Virus record (IMG/VR): IMGVR_UViG_3300042350_004529
Location: 1 to 26,285 of that record
DNA: 26,285 nt
Direction: 5' to 3' (one strand)
From: a virus
Under the pieces are notes generated by a model. It did not search any database, was not told the origin of the DNA, and saw only the letters and a program-made list of their open reading frames with translations. The position numbers and the translations under genes are program-made. This document shows positions 1 through 6,555 of this stretch, piece by piece. Position 1 is the stretch's first letter. Every line of letters starts with the position of its first letter.

Positions 1-127
1 TGCCCCAGCGCCAGCGGGATTTGCGGTTGGCGTCGGCTTCGGCAACGAGGCGTTTGATGTGCCGATCGGAAACCCCGAGGGCTTCGGCAGCTTCCGCAAC
101 GGTGAGCAGCACGCGAGCGGCGGCCAT
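1..127 (-). CDS. Helix-turn-helix DNA-binding protein, excisionase-like (partial)
   Basis: The gene runs off the left window edge, so only the first 42 codons are visible. The N-terminus reads MAAARVLLTVAEAAEALGVS and continues DRHIKRLVAEA. This is the usual pattern of an excisionase/MerR-type helix-turn-helix (TVAEAAEALGVSxxxIKRLV). Such proteins bind DNA in phage excision or transcription control. The ATG at 127-125 shares one base with the TGA stop of the upstream gene (TGATG), so it is probably translated by re-initiation as the last visible member of the minus-strand operon. The C-terminus and any effector domain lie outside the window, so Xis versus generic regulator cannot be settled. 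Confidence 0.6.
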   Translation of the reverse strand, partial: MAAARVLLTVAEAAEALGVSDRHIKRLVAEADANRKSRWRWG

Positions 128-549
128 CAGCAACGAGCCTCCGGGTCACCCTGCTGCTGCTCCCGCTTTGCCAGCCACTCCGGCGGCGGCAGCAACGGGC
201 CTGCCATGCCGTCGCGGGCGGCCCAGAGGCAGTCCGTATCCCCAAAGCAGCGGTTCATCACCAGCAGCCGCACCCGAGCCGCGTCCCGCTCCACCCGCAG
301 CTGCTCGGCCTCCTGCCGCAGCTCGCGCACGCATTCGGGACACCCCCAGGCATTGTCCGGTTGCTGGCCGTGGGTGGGGCAGTGGCGGAGGCGCCGATCG
401 CTGGCCACGTTTCTGGAACATGCGAGAAGCACCATGTCAACCAACCGGTCGTTGCTGCGCCGCAGCCGCTGATTTTTCGCCACAAGCCGCCGGATCATGC
501 GCCACGGGGCCAGTAGGCGGGCCAGGGCGCGGAGGGTGGGGCGGTTCAT
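127..549 (-). CDS. Small basic phage protein with Cys/His cluster
   Basis: This 140-aa product is not assigned to a family. The N-terminal 40 residues are rich in Arg and Leu (LARLLAPWRMIRRLVAKNQR), followed by a predicted helix. A His-Cys...Cys-x2-Cys cluster (HCPTHG...WGCPECVREL) could bind zinc. After it comes a coiled-coil-like stretch rich in Glu, Arg and Gln. I start it at ATG 549, not at the longer open frame (642), because this ATG overlaps the upstream stop in an ATGA junction, the rule in this operon. Its own stop overlaps the next start. No enzyme motif is visible. A structural or nucleic-acid-binding role is only a guess. Confidence 0.6.
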   Translation of the reverse strand: MNRPTLRALARLLAPWRMIRRLVAKNQRLRRSNDRLVDMVLLACSRNVASDRRLRHCPTHGQQPDNAWGCPECVRELRQEAEQLRVERDAARVRLLVMNRCFGDTDCLWAARDGMAGPLLPPPEWLAKREQQQGDPEARC

Positions 550-1286
550 GGCTGCACCCTCCGAAACTCCACAACCCACACCCAAGGATTGGCGTTCCAT
601 GATCCAGGGCCGTGAATGCTTTCCCAGAGGTCTCGGTAACATTCAACTACCGAGCCATAGCGCTCAGGATCCCAGCCAGCGTAGGCGATCCCCTCTGCCC
701 AGCAGTCGGGGCCGCTGATGCTTTGGAGCCGCTCCACCCTGATGGCGGTGATCTCCAGCAGAATGCGACTGGCCCAGCGGGGCATAAAGATTGAAGGGCG
801 CCATTTGACACCCGGATCACCTGTGCCAACTTCCAGCTCTGGCGTTGGGTCCGTGGCCCGGTAGTGCGGCTGCTCCCACCATGGGCCCCAATGCTCGTCG
901 TCGTGGTGCTGAATTGGGCGGCCATCGTTGAAGGGCGGCTCGTAAGCAACCTCTTTGCTGCTTTCAATGCAGAAAGTTTCCCGAACCCACAGACGATCCG
1001 CAGGCCGATCAAAACCAGGATCTGCAGACTTGCCGGAGGGACATTTTATGCAATGCATGGTGCCTCTTTTGTCTGAGAAGCCTGCAATAAAATCGTTGCA
1101 GTTCTCTACAGAATGACTGCATTCGATAAAATGCCAGTCTTTAACACCTGAAGTTAGCTGCCAAGACTGTAAGTCGGGCAACTTGACCACCTCGCGGAAC
1201 TGCGTCTTGTGGCCCTTCAAGATGGCGCGTACGCTTGGATCCCTAAAGTCTTTTAATTGCTCCTTTGCCGCTGTGGTGGTGCTCAT
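546..1286 (-). CDS. Phage protein with ASCH/PUA-like fold
   Basis: The product is 246 aa. It has the hallmarks of a widespread phage family often labelled morphogenetic or hypothetical: an N-terminal DPSVRAILKGHKTQFREVV block, a central DRLWVRETF motif, then FMPRWASRILLEITAIRVERL and a C-terminal YRDLWESIHGPGSWNANPWV / WVVEFRRV. The early 'ILxGxKTQ.R' and 'D.LWVRE' motifs resemble ASCH/PUA-like domains, which bind RNA or modified bases. That fold assignment is by pattern, not alignment. A Cys pair (CIKCPSGK) lies near residue 79. ATG 1286 overlaps the upstream stop (ATGA) and the stop overlaps the downstream ATG, so it is firmly inside the operon. Confidence 0.7.
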   Translation of the reverse strand: MSTTTAAKEQLKDFRDPSVRAILKGHKTQFREVVKLPDLQSWQLTSGVKDWHFIECSHSVENCNDFIAGFSDKRGTMHCIKCPSGKSADPGFDRPADRLWVRETFCIESSKEVAYEPPFNDGRPIQHHDDEHWGPWWEQPHYRATDPTPELEVGTGDPGVKWRPSIFMPRWASRILLEITAIRVERLQSISGPDCWAEGIAYAGWDPERYGSVVECYRDLWESIHGPGSWNANPWVWVVEFRRVQP

Positions 1287-1618
1287 GGCTGCACCCCCTC
1301 CCCCAGCGACGCCAGGAAAGCGGTAACCGTGGCCTTGCCCGCTGGCGTGTCCATGTCAGCCTTCCGAGCCTCGGCCAGGGTTGGCGGGGGCTGTGGGGGG
1401 CTGTGGAGGTTGTTGGCGATGGCTTGCAGCTCTTGCCAGAGACTGCTATCGAAGCGATAGCGGGCTTGCTCCATCGCCTCCCGCAGGAAAGCGGCAAGAT
1501 ATCGGCGATCAATGTTTGTTATTAGGGTTGGAGAGAATGGAACCGCTCGGCAGCCAGCTCGATACGCGGCTTGAGCTTGCTGTGTCATCTCCGGGAACTC
1601 TTCATGCTGGGTGTTCAT
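1283..1618 (-). CDS. Small phage protein, paralogue of the 6187-6555 product
   Basis: This 111-aa protein has no assigned function. The central block RRYLAAFLREAMEQA followed by AIANNLHSPPQPPPT matches RRYLSAGIREAMKQA followed by YIADNLHAPPPPPPT in the plus-strand gene at 6187. The two are paralogues, one at each end of the early region. Both start with an acidic HxEFP segment and end in a short Gln-Pro tail. The helical core plus proline stretch suggests a small adaptor or binding protein, but that is inference. The start overlaps the upstream stop by 4 bp (ATGA) and the stop overlaps the next start. Confidence 0.6.
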   Translation of the reverse strand: MNTQHEEFPEMTQQAQAAYRAGCRAVPFSPTLITNIDRRYLAAFLREAMEQARYRFDSSLWQELQAIANNLHSPPQPPPTLAEARKADMDTPAGKATVTAFLASLGEGVQP

Positions 1619-1911
1619 AGTTGATTCTCCGCTGCAGGCTCCGTCATCGCTTCAACCAAAGCCAAATCGTTTTCTCTGTGCTCTAATGTTATCTTTGCGC
1701 CTTGGAGTGCCGTATTTGCCTGAATCAAAAGGAAGTTATGCGCTTCCTTCCATGTATCAAAGAAAGTGTTTTCTTTGGATCTCCGCGAAACATCTTTGCG
1801 TCCCCTGTAGTCAGTGCGCTCAACCCACACCTGCTTAGGTGTTTCCTTAATGCACACCGCTGGGGTGATCTTTGCATTTCCCCATTTGTTGACTTCGTAT
1901 TTAATGCTCAC
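1615..1911 (-). CDS. Small hypothetical protein with GTG start
   Basis: The 98-aa product is of unknown function, starting VSIKYEVNKWGNAKI. I chose GTG 1911 because it overlaps the TGA of the preceding gene in a GTGA junction, as at several other places here. The longer frame back to 1959 lies entirely inside the neighbouring gene. The protein is charged and lysine/arginine-rich (TPKQVWVERTDYRGRKDVSR), with an aromatic segment (FFDTWKEAHNFLLIQAN) and an acidic C-terminus. Its base composition is more AT-rich than its neighbours, which suggests a separate origin. Confidence 0.55.
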   Translation of the reverse strand: MSIKYEVNKWGNAKITPAVCIKETPKQVWVERTDYRGRKDVSRRSKENTFFDTWKEAHNFLLIQANTALQGAKITLEHRENDLALVEAMTEPAAENQL

Positions 1912-2099
1912 GCTGCCACCTCCCCAACACGGTTGCAGCTGAGCAGGTGCAGGCTCCAATCCAGAACGTCAGAGAACGGATTGTCTTGGCGCCAAGCGTC
2001 GTACTCGGCCCGCAGTTGTGCCCGGCTGCTGCGCTCGGCTGGGGTCAGCTCGGGGCCGTCGTCGTGGGGCTCTAGCGAGAGGTGTCGCGCAAGGTCCAT
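1908..2099 (-). CDS. Small acidic hypothetical protein, first gene of the left operon
   Basis: This 63-aa acidic product (MDLARHLSLEPHDDGPELTP...) contains a helical ERSSRAQLRAEYDAWRQDNP segment. It is not recognised. It is the first gene of the downstream minus-strand run. The ATG at 2099 follows a C/A-rich CACCACC leader and not a Shine-Dalgarno. The stop overlaps the GTG of the next gene. A promoter-like region lies at 2100-2175. Confidence 0.5.
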   Translation of the reverse strand: MDLARHLSLEPHDDGPELTPAERSSRAQLRAEYDAWRQDNPFSDVLDWSLHLLSCNRVGEVAA

Positions 2100-2175
2100 G
2101 GTGGTGCGGGTCGTTGGTGGTGGTGCGGCTGTTGCCGTTCCGCAACTCTAAGCCATTGCTTCCGCTTTCGTAAAG
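2100..2175 (-). promoter_or_regulatory. Candidate promoter/operator for the left minus-strand operon
   Basis: The gap between 2148 and 2099 carries an inverted repeat with arms GTTGC and GCAAC (2131-2146). A GGCTTAG box (minus strand, 2154-2148) overlaps the end of the upstream gene. An 11-mer CTTTCGTAAAG sits at 2165-2175. The reverse complement of that 11-mer recurs exactly at 15410-15420, before another gene start. On the minus strand, TTTACG lies about 18 bp before the GGCTTAGAG box, reasonable -35/-10 spacing. The leader then runs CCGCACCACCACC...ACCACC to the ATG with no Shine-Dalgarno. Assignment is by shared motifs only. Confidence 0.4.
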
Positions 2176-2780
2176 CCAGTGCTGCGGTTTCGTAACGCAT
2201 CGAGCCACGCGACCGTTTCCAGCCCGGTTACCCAAGGCACGGTGCAGTCGTCCGGGTCGTGCTCGGTGGTGGTGACACCAAGGGGACTGGCCCAGATCAA
2301 GAAGGGCCGATCGATCACGGTGCGGAGCTGATCGGAGGCCATCACCAGGGCGGCACCGAGGGTGGTGAGCCAAGGCTCGGGGATGGCTGGGGGCTGGGCC
2401 TCGGTGACCAACAGGGCGATGCCCAGGGCGCCATCAGGGAAACGGAGCAGTAGGTCTGCGGTGGTGGCCACCCGGAGGCGGTGGTCGGCAAGGTGGATCG
2501 GCGCCGCAATGATCTGCGCCTCGTCCCACAGGCCCCAGGAGGCCAGGTGCGCGGTTGTTCGGCTGATCGGGTCGTTCCCCCCGCCGAAACGCTCCACAGG
2601 CTCTCCTGAGGCCCTCTGGCGGCGAGCAAAGGCGCGGCGGATGGTGCCGTTCGGCTGGCTGATGCGCTGGTCGGGGTAGAGGCTGGCGACCACCTCGGCC
2701 ACCGTGCGGCGAATCATGGTGCCGCTGGTGTGCTGGTAGATGCCGGGGATCGGGGTGGGGCGGCAGGTGGGGGCGAACAT
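2148..2780 (-). CDS. Hypothetical protein, possibly a degenerate PD-(D/E)XK nuclease fold
   Basis: The 210-aa product starts at ATG 2780, whose A is shared with the upstream TGA (TGATG). The centre reads HRLRVATTADLLLRF then PDGALGIALLVTEAQ. This looks like the 'GxxDLLLRxxDGxLxIxDxKT' core of RecB/Cas4-type nucleases, except that the expected catalytic D...K pair is replaced (ALLVTE). A later PWLTTLGAALVMASDQLRTV segment would match the helix that follows in those nucleases. If the resemblance is real the protein is probably catalytically dead. It could equally be an unrelated alpha/beta protein. It follows the replication genes in the same run. Confidence 0.5.
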   Translation of the reverse strand: MFAPTCRPTPIPGIYQHTSGTMIRRTVAEVVASLYPDQRISQPNGTIRRAFARRQRASGEPVERFGGGNDPISRTTAHLASWGLWDEAQIIAAPIHLADHRLRVATTADLLLRFPDGALGIALLVTEAQPPAIPEPWLTTLGAALVMASDQLRTVIDRPFLIWASPLGVTTTEHDPDDCTVPWVTGLETVAWLDALRNRSTGFTKAEAMA

Positions 2781-3046
2781 CACCAGTCCGCCTCCTGCCA
2801 CAGCCCCGCAGCCTCAGTGCGCACCGATTCCGGCGCGTCAGGAGCATGGGTCCAGACCGCTTCACTGGCATGAAGACCATCAGCCTCAGGGAAGCGGCGA
2901 GAGCGCCAGTCGATGTAATCTTCACCGCTCGGACCGGCGCGATAGGCCAGCAGGCGGGCACGCTTGCCAGTGGGAGCAAACACAACCATGTGCCACTCCT
3001 CGCCAGCGGGGCGGCATGAGTAGGCGCGAACTGGGGTGAACTTCAC
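2780..3046 (-). CDS. Small hypothetical protein with GTG start
   Basis: This 88-aa product starts at GTG 3046 (VKFTPVRAYSCRPAGEEWHM), overlapping the upstream stop as GTGA. Its stop overlaps the downstream ATG by one base. It has an N-terminal beta-rich part (EEWHMVVFAPTGKRARLLAY), a WRSRRFPEADGL segment and an acidic, Trp-rich tail. No family is recognised. Tight coupling on both sides argues it is a real gene. Confidence 0.5.
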   Translation of the reverse strand: MKFTPVRAYSCRPAGEEWHMVVFAPTGKRARLLAYRAGPSGEDYIDWRSRRFPEADGLHASEAVWTHAPDAPESVRTEAAGLWQEADW

Positions 3047-3798
3047 CGGAGCCCCCTGGTAACAGGCCCCAGCAAGTCAGCCATCAGCCCCTCGGTCGAA
3101 GGCTTGGCAACCTCGACCTCTAGGGCTTCCTGCAGCATCCGGTCCACGGTATTGCCATTGCGCAAAACCCAGGCGGCAACGGTTTCGATTTTGGTTTCCG
3201 TCAGAAACGGGGCGCCCATCAGCACCTGCTTGAAAAAAGAGCGACCCATGTTCAGTTGCAGAGGCGTCCAGGTGCCCGTGTCAACGCCAGCGTCTCGCAA
3301 ATCCTTCACAGCCTTCATCACCTCCCGCAGGTGAGCCCGCCGCTGCTCGTCCGTTTGATGCAGCCACGGTGGGCCGTTACCTCCGGCTCCCTCGGGAAGG
3401 CGCGGGGTCGTATCCAGTCTCACTTCATCCCGGACCGGTGCAGTTTCGTGAAAACAATCACGGCGGGCCATGCGTTGAGCTAAGTCAGGTCGCAGCCCCC
3501 TGTCCAAAAAGGGCTGATCGGTAAAAGTCTCCAATCCACGCTGTTCTTTTGTTGTTCGCTTAACCGGATAAACGTAGCGAAGCAGCGCTATGTGAGGCGC
3601 AATGTCCCTCTGTGGCTCAGTGTCAAGCACTCGCTGTTGAACCGCGTACAGCAATATTTCATCGGTCATATCGACTTTTGCCCGCTCGGGGAAGGTGTCC
3701 CATGCCATCACCAGGGCCGATGGTGATAACGGCTTCGCCATCGGCAGGATTTGCATCAGCGAGGTGATAGCCACCTGGAACTGCTGGAGGCTGATCAC
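3043..3798 (-). CDS. Putative phage replication protein (helicase-loader position)
   Basis: The 251-aa product starts at GTG 3798, overlapping the stop of the upstream initiator-like gene (GTGA). The N-terminal 80 residues are helical (MISLQQFQVAITSLMQILPM ... ALVMAWDTFPERAKVDMTDE). A charged linker follows, then a C-terminal helical domain (MGRSFFKQVLMGAPFLTETK). Position and size mimic lambda P, the helicase loader encoded directly after the initiator O. I see no Walker A motif, so it is not a DnaC-type ATPase. The loader role is inferred from context only. It might instead be an unrelated conserved phage protein. Confidence 0.5.
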   Translation of the reverse strand: MISLQQFQVAITSLMQILPMAKPLSPSALVMAWDTFPERAKVDMTDEILLYAVQQRVLDTEPQRDIAPHIALLRYVYPVKRTTKEQRGLETFTDQPFLDRGLRPDLAQRMARRDCFHETAPVRDEVRLDTTPRLPEGAGGNGPPWLHQTDEQRRAHLREVMKAVKDLRDAGVDTGTWTPLQLNMGRSFFKQVLMGAPFLTETKIETVAAWVLRNGNTVDRMLQEALEVEVAKPSTEGLMADLLGPVTRGLR

Positions 3799-4850
3799 GC
3801 AACCACCTCAGCGAGCAGGGTTTGCTGAGAGGCGGCGGTAGCGGCAGCCTTGCGGGTATCGCGGGCTTGGATGAACGCAATGGCGGCGGCGGCGTTTTCC
3901 TCAGGGGTTGGGCGGCGGTTGCCGAGTCGCATTGCAGGAGCGCCAGCCTTGGGGCCGTAAAGCTCCCAGTTTTTGAATTTCAGCGACTGCCAGCGTTTGC
4001 CGTCAATGCTCGCGGCAACGCCATCCTCAAGCTGCCCCCGCAGGATTTCGGTTCCACCTCGCTGGTCCTGCTGGATCTGGCGAGCCTGGCCAAGCATCCG
4101 GGTCCAGGCTTCAGGGGTCATCTGGCCAGATCGGGTTGGCCAGAAGGCGAGCAGTTCGTGCTGAACAGGCAACAGGTCTGCCGGGATGTCGTCAGCGGTT
4201 GGCCGGAAGCGTGGCTTCCGGGCTGGCTTGGTGAGGGCCATGGTCTGCGGTGGTGGTTCAGAAACGATACCGCCTGCTGGGGCGTTGGGAACCGCAGCGG
4301 CAATGGGCAACGCTTCGACCGTGATCAGCTCGCCCTGCCCCTCGCCCGCGTTCCCCCCACTGGGGGGTAAGGGGGGTTCTAAGTCTTGTTCAATTCCTCT
4401 TGTTAAATCCCTCTTGTTAGGGTCCCCCAAATGGGGGAGGGGTGGGGTCCCCCAAATGGGGGAGGGGTGGGGTCCCCTTTTTGGGGTATTCCCCTTTTGG
4501 GGGAGGGGTCCCCTTTTTAGGGGAGGGGTCTGCTCGTATCTGACGTGGAACAAAGCGGTCTGACCGGGCCTGTCAACCCGGCTGATCCAGCCGTTTTCCA
4601 CAAGCCAGCGCAGGCTTGATCTAACGTCATCCACCTTCATCCGGCACTCCAGGGCCAGCCTGGTGATGGATGGGAACGCCTGATCGTCCTGCCCTGCGTA
4701 ATGCCAGAGCCAGGCATAAACGAACAGGGTGCCCTTGCGCTCGGCGCAGGCTTCTAGCAGGGCGATTGGCACCTGAGCAAACCTTGGTCGCGTGATCCTG
4801 GGCTGAGTTAAACCGGCTACCTGATCGGCAGCTCCTATCGCTTCGGTCAT
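3795..4850 (-). CDS. Winged-helix replication-initiator-like protein (phage O type)
   Basis: The product is 351 aa from ATG 4850 (MTEAIGAADQVAGLTQPRIT). The longer frame to 4946 would run through a terminator-like hairpin, so I reject it. Residues about 25-110 form a winged helix: FAQVPIALLEACAERKGTLF, then AFPSITRLALECRMKVDDVR, SSLRWLVENGWISRV. This is the layout of phage replication protein O and DnaD-like N-domains. Residues about 107-157 are a low-complexity Pro/Gly/Lys linker encoded by palindromic DNA repeats. A C-terminal domain (LLPVQHELLAFWPTRSGQMT...) follows, and the tail is Ala-rich. It heads the minus-strand replication run, diverging from the regulator at 5080. Confidence 0.6.
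   Translation of the reverse strand: MTEAIGAADQVAGLTQPRITRPRFAQVPIALLEACAERKGTLFVYAWLWHYAGQDDQAFPSITRLALECRMKVDDVRSSLRWLVENGWISRVDRPGQTALFHVRYEQTPPLKRGPLPQKGNTPKRGPHPSPIWGTPPLPHLGDPNKRDLTRGIEQDLEPPLPPSGGNAGEGQGELITVEALPIAAAVPNAPAGGIVSEPPPQTMALTKPARKPRFRPTADDIPADLLPVQHELLAFWPTRSGQMTPEAWTRMLGQARQIQQDQRGGTEILRGQLEDGVAASIDGKRWQSLKFKNWELYGPKAGAPAMRLGNRRPTPEENAAAAIAFIQARDTRKAAATAASQQTLLAEVVA
4421..4531 (-). repeat. Palindromic iterons inside the initiator gene (candidate origin)
   Basis: Two exact tandem 25-bp units occupy 4421-4445 and 4446-4470, each centred on CCCCCAAATGGGGG and ending in GAGGGGTGG. Three diverged units follow, with cores CCCCTTTTTGGGG (about 4474-4486), CCCCTTTTGGGGG (about 4491-4503) and CCCCTTTTTAGGGG (about 4510-4523). 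A comparatively AT-rich stretch lies next to them (4379-4420). In the protein they encode only a variable Pro/Lys/Gly linker. Iterons plus an AT-rich flank in the middle of an initiator gene is the arrangement of lambda ori in gene O. Origin function is inferred. Confidence 0.55.
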
Positions 4851-4877
4851 GTACAATAATTCCGCGATTGTTGATCT

Positions 4878-4916
4878 AAAAGCCTCCCGCGCCTGAACCG
4901 CACGGGGGGCTTTTTT
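4878..4916 (+). terminator. Intrinsic terminator-like hairpin (possibly bidirectional)
   Basis: The stem AAAAGCCTCCCG pairs with CGGGGGGCTTTTTT across a short loop, with TTTTTT at the plus-strand 3' side and GGCTTTT at the minus-strand 3' side. No plus-strand gene ends just before it, and it lies in the 5' region of the minus-strand initiator gene (start 4850). It may attenuate that transcript or insulate the divergent promoters. Confidence 0.6.
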
Positions 4917-5044
4917 GTGCCTGGCAGGACAAGCCCTGACCATCACTGCCCCTCATTTTACGCCAACTGCAACACGTCGCTCCATTTTCGCAACTGCCAC
5001 GCTCCTTTTTGCCTCATTGTGATGTAACGGGCGTGTAGCAGGCC

Positions 5045-5076
5045 GCAACCTGTAAGCCTTTAGGACTTACGGTTGC
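5045..5076. promoter_or_regulatory. Inverted-repeat operator/hairpin before the regulator gene
   Basis: The arms GCAACC-T-GTAAG (5045-5056) and CTTAC-GGTTGC (5066-5076) are complementary over 11 bp with one bulged T and a 9-nt centre. The element ends 4 nt before the ATG at 5080, where a Shine-Dalgarno should be and none is seen. It could be an autoregulatory operator or an mRNA hairpin occluding initiation. Its left half-site AACCTGTAAG recurs in a perfect palindrome at 19584-19608. Confidence 0.55.
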
Positions 5077-5079
5077 CTT

Positions 5080-5928
5080 ATGAAAGCCACCACCGACCTT
5101 CGCCAGGCGCTCGACTGGCCCGACCTGCCCCCACCACCATCCCCGACCGTGCCCGACTCGCTCCCCCCAGGCCGCCAGCTCTCATCCCGTCGTCACCTGA
5201 TGGGCCGGCAGCACCTGTCGGCCGTTTTGAATTTCTGGCTGGCCCGTACCGGTCTCTCCCATGAGCAGCTGGGCTCGATTGCCGACTGGGCCCTGAGCGA
5301 GAAGGGCTGGCTGTCGTCGCCGCAGCTCAGCCACCTGCGCAACGGATCGGTAGTCAAGCCGAGCCACCGGAACCTCGACGCCCTCGGCGGGGCTAACGAG
5401 GCGATCTGGTTGTGGCAAATGCGAGGCCCAGAGGTGTGCGGTAGGCGCTACGGACCGCACAGCGCCTACCGCATTGAGGATGCCTGGCTCACCAATGCGA
5501 TCTGGCTCCATCACCCTCACCACACGGATGAAGCGCTCAATTACGCGGATTTCTGCGATCTGCAGGCGGGCTATCTGGTGCTGCCCTATCTGGGTGAGGT
5601 GAACCTGTCACCAAGCGAAGCCAAGGCGCTCAGCCAGGCCCTGGCCGATCTGTTTGACCGGCTTGCCCAGGAGCGAATGGGGGCAGGGCGATCGATGCGC
5701 GAGGCACTCGACGCCGTGTTGTGTGCCTACCCCTCCTCCGCCTCTCCTGATCGCCGCGATCACCTGCGATCAGTGATCCTCGGCACAGCCGACTACACCA
5801 AGACCGAGCTGGAGAAGGAACTGTTCATGCTGGCTGAGACGGTCAGGCAGCTTCGAGGGCTACCGGAAGGGGACTATGGACCTGCGGAGCTTCACGCAGA
5901 GTTGTCTGCATCGCGGCGCCGCGCCTGA
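5080..5928 (+). CDS. Putative helix-turn-helix regulator (divergent to the replication run)
   Basis: The 282-aa product starts at ATG 5080. After a Pro-rich N-terminus (residues 15-35), residues about 45-95 look like a long helix-turn-helix domain: VLNFWLARTGLSHEQLGSIA, then EKGWLSSPQLSHLRNGSVVK and a helix ending NLDALGGANEAIW. The rest is helical and ends in a Leu/Glu-rich segment (TELEKELFMLAETVRQL), possibly for dimerisation. A divergent position between two early operons, with an inverted repeat directly before its start, is typical of a phage repressor or Cro-like regulator. No LexA/CI-type peptidase Ser/Lys dyad is evident. Function is inferred from position and a weak motif. Confidence 0.55.
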   Translation: MKATTDLRQALDWPDLPPPPSPTVPDSLPPGRQLSSRRHLMGRQHLSAVLNFWLARTGLSHEQLGSIADWALSEKGWLSSPQLSHLRNGSVVKPSHRNLDALGGANEAIWLWQMRGPEVCGRRYGPHSAYRIEDAWLTNAIWLHHPHHTDEALNYADFCDLQAGYLVLPYLGEVNLSPSEAKALSQALADLFDRLAQERMGAGRSMREALDAVLCAYPSSASPDRRDHLRSVILGTADYTKTELEKELFMLAETVRQLRGLPEGDYGPAELHAELSASRRRA

Positions 5929-6055
5929 CCACGTGGAACAGGTAGTGACCACCTAGCCACACTTCAGCCTCGGTGATGGAGGTCTGCTCGCACAGGGCCC
6001 GCCACACCTGATCCGCCTGCTCCTGATCTGCTGTATGGATGAGGATGGCTGCCAT
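5843..6055 (-). CDS. Small hypothetical protein overlapping the regulator gene antisense
   Basis: The 70-aa product begins MAAILIHTADQEQADQVWRA. The first 42 codons lie in otherwise empty DNA and have high GC at third positions. The last 28 codons are antisense to the 3' end of the gene at 5080. The N-terminus reads as strand-helix-strand (AAILIHTA, EQADQVWRALCEQ, AEVWLGGHYLFHVV). The ATG at 6055 is preceded on the minus strand by GAAACCGCAACAGCC, a word also found before the minus-strand gene at 12350. No family is recognised. It may be real but the evidence is modest. Confidence 0.45.
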   Translation of the reverse strand: MAAILIHTADQEQADQVWRALCEQTSITEAEVWLGGHYLFHVVRRGAAMQTTLREAPQVHSPLPVALEAA

Positions 6056-6064
6056 GGGGAGGCT

Positions 6065-6149
6065 GTTGCGGTTTCGCGGCTACCGTAGCCGCTGTGCTTC
6101 CCAAACGGCTTAGCCATGGGTTAAAATCAAAAAGCCACGGGGCAGCCCC
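6065..6149. promoter_or_regulatory. Operator/promoter region and 5' hairpin for the recombination operon
   Basis: GTTGCGGTTTC (6065-6075) is followed directly by a perfect 8-bp inverted repeat, GCGGCTAC-C-GTAGCCGC (6076-6092). Next come a GGCTTAG box (6107-6113) and a TAAAAT -10-like hexamer (6122-6127). A GGGG-CAG-CCCC stem-loop (6139-6149) would sit near the transcript 5' end. The leader then runs AACACCACCACCG to the ATG at 6187 with no Shine-Dalgarno. The region also contains the 5' side of the small minus-strand gene at 6055, so it may act in both directions. Confidence 0.45.
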
Positions 6150-6186
6150 CACAGCCAACCCCTGGTAACACCACCACCGACCCCCT

Positions 6187-6555
6187 ATGGCACACGACGA
6201 ATTTCCACCACTCGCACCAAATTCCGAAGCCGCTCTTAGGGCAGCCCATGAAACACACGTTGCCAACGTGCCTTACGACAGCCTGCATTTACGACGCTAT
6301 CTTTCCGCAGGGATTCGAGAGGCGATGAAACAGGCCTGTCCAGACAGGCAAGGCAGTTGCAAATGGGATCGACTCGGATACATTGCCGACAATCTCCACG
6401 CCCCACCACCACCCCCGCCGACGCGGAAGCAGATGGAGGATGCGCTGCAACACTTGATTGACCGGAGATCCGTATGGCGCCAGGGTGGATCGACTGATGA
6501 GGACCTGCAAACCCTACAGGCCGGCATTGCTCACTACTGCGAGGTGCAGCCATGA
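6187..6555 (+). CDS. Small phage protein, paralogue of the 1283-1618 product
   Basis: This 122-aa product is first in the plus-strand recombination operon. The core RRYLSAGIREAMKQACPDR then LGYIADNLHAPPPPPPT is shared with the left-operon protein at 1283-1618. The sequence after the proline run differs (RKQMEDALQHLIDRRSVWRQ here). Function is unknown. Presence of one copy in each arm suggests a domain used with different partners. The stop overlaps the start of the Rad52-like gene (ATGA), so it is co-translated with it. Confidence 0.6.
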   Translation: MAHDEFPPLAPNSEAALRAAHETHVANVPYDSLHLRRYLSAGIREAMKQACPDRQGSCKWDRLGYIADNLHAPPPPPPTRKQMEDALQHLIDRRSVWRQGGSTDEDLQTLQAGIAHYCEVQP

